Shown: positions 1-5,241 of the stretch, in pieces | Position numbering within the stretch: position 1 is the stretch's first letter | Layout of the letters: each line of letters begins with the position of its first letter | NCBI GenBank assembly: GCA_937901895.1 | Contig: CALGTD010000139.1 | Span: 1-5,241, forward strand | DNA from: an uncultured Spartobacteria bacterium | Lineage (GTDB): Bacteria; Verrucomicrobiota; Verrucomicrobiia; Chthoniobacterales; JAATET01 | Direction of reading: 5' to 3' | DNA: 5,241 nt | Program-made: the position numbers and the translations under genes | Notes under the pieces: model-generated | Database searches by the model: none | The model's input: only the letters and a program-made list of their open reading frames with translations | Told to the model about the DNA's origin: nothing

Positions 1-605
1 CTGCCGGGGAAGGAGCGCATCACCTCCTGCGCGAGGATGCTGCCGTAGGAATTCCCGAAAATGATCACCTGCGGGTGCCCGAGGGCGATGCGCAGGGCGT
101 CGATGTCGGCGGCATTTTCCGTGGTGTTGTAGGCGCTGAGGTCGATGCCCCGGGCGCGAAAGCCGTTCCGCGCGGCGCGGATCTCACGAGCGTTCGCTGC
201 GGTGTAGCCGAGGTAGGGCTCGGAGAAGCCGACGCCGCGCTGGTCGATGAGGACGACGTCACGATGCCGCTGGATCGCGGCGAAGACCGGATAGATCTCG
301 CCAAAGGCGGTGCAGGAACCACCGGGGCCGCCATTGAGGTAGAAGACCGGCGCCGCGCCGGGCGTGGGATGAGTCGTCTTCATAATCACGGCGGCGATGC
401 GAAGCGTGCGGCCGTTGGGACGGGCGCGGTTTTCGGGCACCGTGAGATAACCAAACTGGACCGGCTTCGTGTAGAACGGCCGGAGTTCCTTCGGCAGCGG
501 CGCGTGGTGAAAACTGGCGGCGGATGCGGCGGTCGGGACGAATGCCAGCGCCCACAGCGCGAACAGCGAAATGCGAAGATGTGACGCGGTCATCGCGCCC
601 GTCAT
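1..605 (-). CDS. Exported alpha/beta hydrolase, peptidase S33 / TAP-like (N-terminal part, cut by window edge)
   Basis: This frame is open from the start codon to the window edge and gives 201 residues, so the C-terminus is missing. Residues 1-29 look like a Sec signal peptide: R11, a hydrophobic core at about 12-23 (ISLFALWALAFV), then a likely cleavage after ASA at 27-29. The mature part has the order expected of S33 alpha/beta hydrolases. NGGPGGS at 91-97 is the oxyanion-hole loop, DQRGVGFS lies at 121-128, YNTTENAADIDALRIALG-like helix residues lie at 159-176, and GNSYGS at 184-189 is the nucleophile elbow with Ser186 as predicted nucleophile. This pattern matches prolyl iminopeptidase and tripeptidyl-aminopeptidase relatives, which remove N-terminal residues from peptides. 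The catalytic Asp and His would lie beyond the window. The start at 605 is preferred over the in-frame ATG at 593 because a GGAGGA lies 10 nt upstream of it. Likely location is the periplasm or outside the cell. Substrate cannot be inferred; a general esterase is an alternative. Confidence 0.88.
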   Translation of the reverse strand, partial: MTGAMTASHLRISLFALWALAFVPTAASAASFHHAPLPKELRPFYTKPVQFGYLTVPENRARPNGRTLRIAAVIMKTTHPTPGAAPVFYLNGGPGGSCTAFGEIYPVFAAIQRHRDVVLIDQRGVGFSEPYLGYTAANAREIRAARNGFRARGIDLSAYNTTENAADIDALRIALGHPQVIIFGNSYGSILAQEVMRSFPG

Positions 606-615
606 AGGGACAGGA

Positions 616-621
616 TCCTCC
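616..621 (-). promoter_or_regulatory. Shine-Dalgarno site of the S33-type hydrolase
   Basis: GGAGGA on the minus strand lies 10 nt before the ATG at 605-603 and 22 nt before the second in-frame ATG at 593-591. The spacing supports the upstream ATG as the true start, which adds four residues (MTGA) to the signal peptide. Confidence 0.65.
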
Positions 622-652
622 CAAGGCAACGAGGAGCGTCGACGATGCTGCG

Positions 653-673
653 AAAAAGCGGAGCCCGTGCTCC
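653..673 (-). terminator. Terminator-like hairpin with T-tract, or leader attenuator
   Basis: On the minus strand GGAGC and GCTCC form a 5-bp stem around an ACGG loop, followed by GC and then five Ts. It looks like a short intrinsic terminator. It lies about 48 nt upstream of the start of the S33-type hydrolase and points toward it, with no minus-strand gene ending just before it. It could stop antisense transcription coming from the SDR region or act as an attenuator in the hydrolase leader. The stem is short and the T-tract only five long, so it may be chance. Confidence 0.3.
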
Positions 674-700
674 ATCGAGAAGCACGAATGGCCGGGTGGG

Positions 701-738
701 TTTCCATTCCGTGGGAAGGTGTTACCATGCGGCCATGA
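701..738 (+). promoter_or_regulatory. SDR translation-initiation region: hairpin, Shine-Dalgarno, mini-ORF
   Basis: GGAAGG at 714-719 is the only Shine-Dalgarno-like sequence before the SDR. It is 7 nt from an ATG at 727 but 15 nt from the SDR ATG at 735. The ATG at 727 opens a three-codon ORF (Met-Arg-Pro) whose TGA at 736-738 overlaps the SDR start codon as ATGA. In addition, TTTCCA at 701-706 can pair with TGGGAA at 712-717 (six pairs, one G-U, loop of five), which would mask part of the Shine-Dalgarno. The arrangement would allow coupled re-initiation, but each element is short and may be coincidental. Confidence 0.35.
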
Positions 739-1586
739 AAAGCGTGCTGGTCACGGGAGCGGGATCGGGAATCGGATTGGCGATTGCCCGACGGCTTGGT
801 GAGGCGGGGCTCCGCGTTTATGCAGGCGTCCATCGGACGTCGGGCGCGCTTGGACCGGGCATTCGCGAAGTGGTGCTCGACGTGACGAACGCGGAGTCGA
901 TCGCCGCGGCCCGCCGCGAACTCGAGGGCCAGCTCGGGGACGACGGTCTCTTCGCACTCGTGAACAACGCCGGCATCGGCGACCTCGAGCCATTCGAGTT
1001 CACGCCCATGGAGCACTTCCGGCAGGTGTTTGACGTGAATGTCTTCGGCACCGTCGCAACGACGCAGGCGCTCCTGCCGCTGCTGCACCGGGGCCGCGGC
1101 CGCATCGTCAACATCGGGTCCGTCGGCGGCATGATCACCATTCCCTTCGGCTCGGCGCTCACCGCGTCGAAGCACGCGATCGAATCGATCAGCGACGCGC
1201 TGCGACTGGAGCTTTACGCGGCGGGCATCCATGTCACCTGCATCCAGCCCGCGTCGATCAACTCGGGTTCCGCCGAGAAGATTGCCGAAAAGACCGAGGA
1301 AACCATCGCCGCGCTTCCTCCGGATGGGCAGCGGCGCTATGGGGAGCCGCTTCGCGCTTTTACGAAGACGATGCTCGAATCCGAGACGGGAGGCAGTCCG
1401 CCGGAAGTCGTGGCAGAGGCGGTGCTTTCCGTGCTGCAGGAGAAGGAGCCCCCGGCGCGCAAGCTCGTCGGCAAAGGCGGGCATTTGCTGAAGCTGCTCG
1501 CCCGCGACGTCCCCGACACGATGCGCGACGCACTGCTCCGCAAACATTTCCTCGGCGACCCGGGGTTCGGCTCGCAGTCGGGGTGA
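735..1586 (+). CDS. Short-chain dehydrogenase/reductase with catalytic Tyr replaced by Leu
   Basis: The 283-residue product has a single Rossmann-fold SDR domain of normal classical length and no signal peptide, so it is cytoplasmic. TGAGSGIG at 7-14 is the dinucleotide-binding loop, DV at 49-50 the adenine-contact motif, NNAG at 77-80 the structural motif and N102 the active-site Asn. After the second beta strand the chain reads GVHR (31-34) with no acidic residue, which favours NADP(H) over NAD(H). S129 and K146 of the catalytic tetrad are present, but the position of the catalytic Tyr (S-x12-Y-x3-K) is Leu142, codon CTC at 1158-1160. The usual PG after strand six is P172-A173. The start at 735 places the glycine motif six residues from the N-terminus, as is usual; in-frame GTG codons upstream (696, 711) lack a ribosome site. 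Classical SDRs oxidise or reduce alcohols and carbonyls; here activity is doubtful and the substrate unknown. The gene converges on the esterase gene, 17 nt away. Confidence 0.93.
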   Translation: MKSVLVTGAGSGIGLAIARRLGEAGLRVYAGVHRTSGALGPGIREVVLDVTNAESIAAARRELEGQLGDDGLFALVNNAGIGDLEPFEFTPMEHFRQVFDVNVFGTVATTQALLPLLHRGRGRIVNIGSVGGMITIPFGSALTASKHAIESISDALRLELYAAGIHVTCIQPASINSGSAEKIAEKTEETIAALPPDGQRRYGEPLRAFTKTMLESETGGSPPEVVAEAVLSVLQEKEPPARKLVGKGGHLLKLLARDVPDTMRDALLRKHFLGDPGFGSQSG

Positions 1587-1603
1587 TGCGGAAACTTCGC
1601 GGC
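1587..1603. other. Short convergent gap between SDR and esterase genes
   Basis: Only 17 nt separate the two stop codons. I see no hairpin with a T-tract in either direction, so the messages may overlap at their 3' ends or end by Rho. Confidence 0.5.
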
Positions 1604-2584
1604 TTAGTCGGATGACACGGAGTCCGCGACGACGGGCGCCTTTTTCGAGCGCGGTGGCACCGGCGTTTTTGGAAGGCCGGGAACTTCGTTGAGAAATTCG
1701 AGCACATCCGGAATGCGGTCCGGATAAAGCGTGAAGGCGTGGCCCTTCTCGGTCACGAGCAGGCGGACGGGGACCCCCGCCGCGTCGAGCCGCGAGCGCA
1801 TGATCCGGCTTTGCTCGAGGGGAACGATGGGATCCTCACTGCCGTGAAAGAGAAGCGTCGGAGGATCGCCGGCACTCGCGTAGCGGGTGGGGCTCGCCTC
1901 CCTCGCATTGGACATGCGTCGTTCGACGCGCTCTCCAAGAAGGAGCGCGACGGGGTGCAGCGGATTGTCGCGCGCGGAGGGCGGAACAAGCGCAAGGAGA
2001 TCGGTCGGCGGATAGAGGGCGGCCATCGCCTTGATGCTTCCGCGCGGAGGAGCGGGGCCCCAACCGGGATGCGACTCGCCCTGCGTGAGGCCGAGCAGCA
2101 GGGCGAGATGGCCGCCGGCGGATTGTCCCGCCACCACGAAGGCGGTGGGATCGAGATCGAGCTGGCGGGCGTTTTTCAACAACCAGTCCGTCGCCATGCG
2201 GACGTCACGGATTTGCGCCGGAAAGTCCGCGCCCGCGGCGAGGCGGTATTCGAGGCTGGCCACCGCATAGCCGTAGCGCGGGAAATGGCGCACGAAGACG
2301 TCCTGCCGTTTGCTGCCGAGAATCCAGCCGCCGCCGTGAATCCAGATGATGAGCGGGTATCCTCCCCTGGGCGGCGCGGCGCGTGGATAGTAAATATCGA
2401 GCTGGAGATCCTCGCCCGGGATCTTCGCGTAAACGAATTCCCGGCGCACCGCGTCGATGCCCAGCACGTCGCGCACCTTGCGCAGCAGAAATCCTTCCCG
2501 CGGTTTCGCGGACTCCGCCGGGGCGGACGCGGTGGAAACGACGAGCGCCGCGAGGAAGAGAGCAGGAATTCGAAAAAGACGCAT
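1604..2584 (-). CDS. Exported carboxylesterase-like alpha/beta hydrolase (HGGGW family)
   Basis: The 326-residue protein begins with a signal peptide: R2 and R5, a hydrophobic stretch at about 6-18, and likely cleavage after ASA at 19-21. No lipobox cysteine is seen, so it is probably periplasmic or secreted. HGGGW at 83-87 forms the oxyanion hole typical of hormone-sensitive-lipase-like and BD-FAE-type esterases. GQSAGG at 153-158 is the nucleophile elbow with Ser155; Asp251 in HGSEDPIVP and His282 in KGHAF complete a plausible triad. YRLAAGADFPAQIRDV at 113-128 is a conserved stretch of this family. The reaction would be hydrolysis of a carboxylic ester, perhaps acyl or feruloyl groups on polysaccharide, but the substrate is not visible. 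After the fold the C-terminus (about 303-326) is a Pro/Lys-rich, probably disordered tail. It starts 52 nt after the YjgR-type gene on the same strand and may be co-transcribed. A single-domain lipase or deacetylase are alternatives. Confidence 0.92.
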   Translation of the reverse strand: MRLFRIPALFLAALVVSTASAPAESAKPREGFLLRKVRDVLGIDAVRREFVYAKIPGEDLQLDIYYPRAAPPRGGYPLIIWIHGGGWILGSKRQDVFVRHFPRYGYAVASLEYRLAAGADFPAQIRDVRMATDWLLKNARQLDLDPTAFVVAGQSAGGHLALLLGLTQGESHPGWGPAPPRGSIKAMAALYPPTDLLALVPPSARDNPLHPVALLLGERVERRMSNAREASPTRYASAGDPPTLLFHGSEDPIVPLEQSRIMRSRLDAAGVPVRLLVTEKGHAFTLYPDRIPDVLEFLNEVPGLPKTPVPPRSKKAPVVADSVSSD

Positions 2585-2586
2585 GT

Positions 2587-2593
2587 CCCCCTT
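2587..2593 (-). promoter_or_regulatory. Shine-Dalgarno-like site of the esterase gene
   Basis: AAGGGGG on the minus strand lies just before the ATG at 2584-2582. If the pairing core is AAGG (2593-2590), the spacing is 5 nt. It supports this ATG, as does the complete signal peptide that follows. No other in-frame start codon lies close upstream. Confidence 0.45.
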
Positions 2594-2636
2594 GCATCGT
2601 TTCCGCGAAGGGCTTCGGCCGTCTTTGCGCCGAGGC

Positions 2637-4109
2637 TCAACGCCGGCGTCGCATGCTGCTCTTCAACGAGCCCATGAGCCCGCGCACGATTGCCGAACCA
2701 AGTGCGGTGCCCGCGCTGCGGAGCAGGCTTTTCATCATGGCCGTGCCGGGCGAGTCGGAACGGGAAGAGGACGATCGTTTCGTGGTGGAGGGCTTTCGCG
2801 AGGAAGGCTTCGGCGCGGACGGCTTTTCCGCCGGGCGCACGCTTTTCTGCAGCCGCTCGTAGGCGGACTCGCGGTCGATCTCCTGCTCGTAGGTGCCGAA
2901 GAGCGGCGACTGCTTCACGAGGCGCTCGAGTTCAGAGTCGGGCAACGGAGCAAGCGAGCTGCGTGGCGGGTAGATCTTCGCCCGCTCGGCAGGCGTGGGC
3001 GAACCCTTCGAATCGAGGAACGACACGACCGCCTCGCCGACCTGGAGTTCGAGGATCGTTTCGTAGAGGTTGACGCCGGGCTTTTGACGAAACGTCTCCG
3101 CCGCAGCGCGCACGGCCTTTTGATCCCGAGGCGTGAAGGCGCGCAGGGCGTGCTGCACGCGGTTGCCGAGCTGGCCGAGGATTTCCTCGGGAATGTCGAG
3201 CGGACTCTGCGTGACGAAATACACGCCGACGCCCTTCGAGCGGATGAGACGCACGACCTGCTCGACCTTGCCGCGAATGACCTTCGGGAGTTCGTCGAAG
3301 AGCAGATGCGCCTCGTCGAAGAAGAATACGAGCCGCGGCTTGTCCGCGTCGCCGACCTCGGGCAATTCCTCGAACAACTCAGACAGCAGCCAGAGCAGCA
3401 GCGTGGCGTAGGTCTGCGGCGAGTGCATGAGGCGGTCGCCGGCGAGGATGTTGATCACGCCACGGCCGTCGGGCGTCACGCGGAGAAGGTCGGCGAGCTT
3501 CAATGCGGGTTCGCCGAAGAGCCCGGCGCCGCCCTCGTTCTCGAGCGCGAGCAACTCGCGCTGGATCGCGCCGATGCTGGCGCTGGAGACCTGCCCGTAT
3601 TCGGCGCGGAGTTCCGCGGCATGCTCGGCGGCGAATTGCGCCAGCGCACGCAGGTCCTTCAAATCAAGGAGGAGAAGCCCGTTGTCGTCGGCGTATTTGA
3701 AGAGCACATTGATCACGCCCTCCTGCGCCTCCGTGAGGCCGAGCAGTCGCGAGAGAAGAAGCGGGCCCATTTCGCTGAGCGTCGTGCGAACCGGGTGTCC
3801 CTTCCGGCCGAAGACATCCCAAAAACAGACCGGGTAGCCGGTGAAGGAAAAATCCGTGAGGCCGAATGCCTGCACGCGTTCGTCGATCTTTGGATTCGAC
3901 CCGCCCGGTTGCGCGAGCCCCCCGAGGTCGCCCTTGATGTCGGCGAGGAAAACCGGCACGCCGAGCTCGCTGAATTTCTCCGCCATCACGCGCAGGGTCA
4001 CCGTTTTCCCGGTGCCCGTCGCGCCGGCGATCAGGCCGTGCCGGTTGGCCATTTTCGGATCGAGGGCGAGAGGGGCGCCGGCGAACGCCACGTCGAGCGG
4101 GCTTTGCAT
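2637..4109 (-). CDS. yjgR: YjgR-family HerA/FtsK-like ATPase (DUF853)
   Basis: The 490-residue protein resembles, from memory, E. coli YjgR along its whole length. Near the N-terminus MANRHGLIAGATGTGKT carries the Walker A motif GATGTGKT at 29-36 (Lys35). The segments DIKGDLGG, DVFGRKGHPVRTT and SSASIGAIQREL follow in family order. LVFFFDEAH at 260-268 is Walker B with Asp265 and Glu266, followed by IRSKGVGVYFVTQSP (sensor region) and GNRVQHALRAFTP, whose Arg317 is a candidate arginine finger. A Ser/Pro/Lys-rich linker at about 427-454 leads to a short C-terminal segment, GSAIVRGLMGSL, and an end of four arginines. The family belongs to the HerA/FtsK branch of RecA-like ATPases, usually ring-forming; its cellular role is not established and no NurA partner is seen here. 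The ATG at 4109 is chosen because family members begin shortly before the ANRHGL segment; no clear Shine-Dalgarno precedes it. A GTG at 4181 would add 24 residues and overlap the kinase gene. Confidence 0.93.
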   Translation of the reverse strand: MQSPLDVAFAGAPLALDPKMANRHGLIAGATGTGKTVTLRVMAEKFSELGVPVFLADIKGDLGGLAQPGGSNPKIDERVQAFGLTDFSFTGYPVCFWDVFGRKGHPVRTTLSEMGPLLLSRLLGLTEAQEGVINVLFKYADDNGLLLLDLKDLRALAQFAAEHAAELRAEYGQVSSASIGAIQRELLALENEGGAGLFGEPALKLADLLRVTPDGRGVINILAGDRLMHSPQTYATLLLWLLSELFEELPEVGDADKPRLVFFFDEAHLLFDELPKVIRGKVEQVVRLIRSKGVGVYFVTQSPLDIPEEILGQLGNRVQHALRAFTPRDQKAVRAAAETFRQKPGVNLYETILELQVGEAVVSFLDSKGSPTPAERAKIYPPRSSLAPLPDSELERLVKQSPLFGTYEQEIDRESAYERLQKSVRPAEKPSAPKPSSRKPSTTKRSSSSRSDSPGTAMMKSLLRSAGTALGSAIVRGLMGSLKSSMRRRR

Positions 4110-4152
4110 GGACGGAATTTTGAACCGGGAGGACGGTGGGAGCGAGGTCAAT

Positions 4153-5241
4153 TCAATCCGCGGCCAGCTCGGGCTGCGCACGGGTGGCCGTCTGGAGCGC
4201 GTGCTGGAGGCTCGCGAGCTTGATCGGCTTCGCGAGGTAATCGGTCATGCCCGCCTCGAAGCAGCGCGCGCGGTCCTCCGGCATCGTCGCGGCGGTGAGC
4301 GCGATGATGGGCAGCGCTGCGGCGCGCTGCTGGAGCGGCGTGGCATCCGGATCGGACGCCCATTTGCGAAGGCTCCGGCTGGCCTCCCAGCCGTCGAGAT
4401 TGGGCATTTCGCAGTCCATGAGGATGACGTCCGGCAGCGGCTCGTCCTGCTGGAGGAGCTGGAGCAGCTCGGCGCCATCCTGCGCCATGGTCGCGGAACA
4501 CGAAAGCTTCTCGAGCTGGACGGCGAGAATGCGCCGGTTGATCGCGTTGTCCTCCGCCACGAGCACGCGCAGGCCGAGACGCGCGGACTCCGGATTCGCA
4601 ACGGGCGGCGCGGGTCGGGAAACGGCGGTCTCCGGCAACGGGAGCGAGAAGAAGAATGCGGAGCCGCGGCCGGGCGCGCTTTCCACCGCGAGTTTCCCCC
4701 CGAGAAGCTCGACGAGGCGGTAACTGATCGCCAGGCCGAGGCCGGTGCCGCCGTAGCGGCGGGAGGTGGAGGCATCGGCCTGTGTGAACCGGCGGAACAG
4801 CTTTCGCTGCGCTTCGTCGTCCATGCCGATGCCGGTGTCTCGCACTTCGAAGCGAACCGCGCGGGCGTTTTCCGACGGAGAAGACTCGCTGGTGATCGAG
4901 AGCGTCACGGAGCCGCCGGCGGGGGTGAACTTGATCGCGTTCGAGAGGAGGTTGAGCAGCACCTGGCGCAGGCGGAAGCTGTCGCCGAGATGATGGAATC
5001 CGCCGAGGTCCGGCGTGAGCCGGGAACGGAGCCGGATGTCGGCCCGCGCGGCGGCGGGCTGCAGCAACCCGACGCAATCATCGGCCAGCGTCGTGAGCTG
5101 GAAGGGCTGCTGGTCCAGCTCGAGCTGGCCGGCCTCAATCTTCGAGAGATCGAGCACGTCGCCGATGATTCGCAGCAACAACTCGCCCGATTCGGAAATG
5201 AGGCGGGCGCTTTCAGCGGCGCCGGATGGCAGATCGGACCG
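4153..5241 (-). CDS. Hybrid sensor histidine kinase with C-terminal receiver domain (N-terminus cut by window edge)
   Basis: The frame is open to the right edge, giving the last 362 residues; numbering here starts at the edge. Residues about 1-40 are the end of the dimerisation domain (SGELLLRIIGDVLDLSKIEAG at about 18-38). The phosphoacceptor His and all sensory domains lie outside the window. The ATPase domain follows with the N box LLNLLSNAIKFT (Asn101), G1 box DTGIGM at 135-140, F box FRRFTQAD and G2 box GGTGLGLAI at 164-172. After a Pro-rich linker a complete receiver domain shows Glu230-Asp231 of the acidic pocket, Asp276 in LMDCEMP as phosphoacceptor, Thr316 in ALTAAT and Lys338 in LAKPI. 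No HPt domain follows; the protein stops about 14 residues past the Lys motif region. It would autophosphorylate and pass phosphate to its own receiver, then presumably to a separate HPt protein. No cognate regulator gene is in the window. The stop lies 43 nt before the YjgR-type ATG. Confidence 0.95.
   Translation of the reverse strand, partial: RSDLPSGAAESARLISESGELLLRIIGDVLDLSKIEAGQLELDQQPFQLTTLADDCVGLLQPAAARADIRLRSRLTPDLGGFHHLGDSFRLRQVLLNLLSNAIKFTPAGGSVTLSITSESSPSENARAVRFEVRDTGIGMDDEAQRKLFRRFTQADASTSRRYGGTGLGLAISYRLVELLGGKLAVESAPGRGSAFFFSLPLPETAVSRPAPPVANPESARLGLRVLVAEDNAINRRILAVQLEKLSCSATMAQDGAELLQLLQQDEPLPDVILMDCEMPNLDGWEASRSLRKWASDPDATPLQQRAAALPIIALTAATMPEDRARCFEAGMTDYLAKPIKLASLQHALQTATRAQPELAAD

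Larger units (their letters stand above)
606..734. other. Divergent intergenic region between the S33-type hydrolase and SDR genes
   Basis: This 129-nt stretch should hold promoters for both divergent genes. I see no strong sigma-70 pair. The best plus-strand candidate is TTTCCA (701-706), 16 nt, TACCAT (723-728), with four of six matches in each box; it would start transcription at about the SDR ATG and so give a nearly leaderless message, which conflicts with use of the GGAAGG site. An 8-bp palindrome CGTCGACG lies at 637-644 and could be an operator or chance. Confidence 0.4.

Noticed and set aside
259..675. A 138-codon minus-strand frame overlapping the S33-type hydrolase gene
   Set aside because: It is an out-of-frame reading of the hydrolase gene. 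The correct frame shows signal peptide, NGGPGGS, DQRGVGFS and GNSYGS.
645..734. An N-terminal extension of 30 residues on the SDR from an ATG at 645
   Set aside because: The extension is Arg/Ser-rich with no ribosome site before it, and SDRs of this type begin a few residues before the glycine motif, as the ATG at 735 gives.
2585..2636. A hairpin around CGAAG/CTTCG in the gap between ATPase and esterase genes, considered as a terminator
   Set aside because: The stem is only four to five pairs and there is no T-tract, so it does not look like an intrinsic terminator.
1739..2677. A 312-codon plus-strand frame antisense to the esterase gene
   Set aside because: No motif, composition typical of a shadow frame, and the minus strand has signal peptide and a full catalytic triad.
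4146..4151. TTGACC as a -35 box for the YjgR-type gene
   Set aside because: The only -10-like sequence (CAAAAT) is about 23 nt away, too far for a sigma-70 promoter, and the hexamer overlaps the kinase stop codon region.
2457..4223. A 588-codon open frame on the plus strand, antisense to the whole YjgR-type gene
   Set aside because: Its translation is Arg/Glu/Ala-rich with no recognisable domain, while the minus strand encodes a protein with all family motifs. Long antisense frames are expected opposite GC-rich genes with strong third-base bias.
1..5241. A defence, mobile-element or CRISPR-type system
   Set aside because: The HerA-like ATPase could hint at a SIR2-HerA or NurA-HerA defence pair, but it matches the housekeeping-like YjgR family, and no nuclease, SIR2, integrase, transposase or repeat array is present.

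Overview
The window is a GC-rich, gene-dense stretch of bacterial chromosome. It holds five protein genes, two of them cut by the window edges, and almost no non-coding DNA. I see no tRNA, rRNA, CRISPR array, insertion sequence or long repeat. Two exported hydrolases with ordinary signal peptides and a hybrid sensor kinase suggest a Gram-negative, environmental bacterium. Verrucomicrobiota or Proteobacteria would both fit, but the sequence alone does not settle the phylum.

Layout. Positions 1-605 (minus) carry the N-terminal 201 residues of an exported alpha/beta hydrolase of the S33 / tripeptidyl-aminopeptidase-like type, which runs off the left edge. A 129-nt divergent intergenic region (606-734) separates it from a plus-strand short-chain dehydrogenase/reductase (SDR, 735-1586). 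The SDR ends 17 nt from the stop codon of a convergent, exported carboxylesterase-like alpha/beta hydrolase (1604-2584, minus). Upstream of that esterase on the same strand lie a YjgR-type HerA/FtsK-like ATPase (2637-4109) and the C-terminal part of a hybrid histidine kinase with a receiver domain (4153 to the right edge). The three minus-strand genes are separated by only 43 and 52 nt and could be one transcript in the order kinase, ATPase, esterase.

Function. The window does not show a recognisable pathway. The kinase is a signalling protein, the ATPase belongs to a conserved family of poorly understood role, and the two hydrolases and the SDR are generic metabolic enzymes. The clearest anomaly is in the SDR. 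Its cofactor-binding and most active-site motifs are intact, but the catalytic tyrosine position is leucine and the usual PG motif is changed to PA. Smaller points of interest are the SDR translation start (a well-spaced Shine-Dalgarno serving a three-codon mini-ORF whose stop overlaps the SDR start) and a terminator-like hairpin in the leader of the first hydrolase. I find no convincing evidence of a new multi-gene system.
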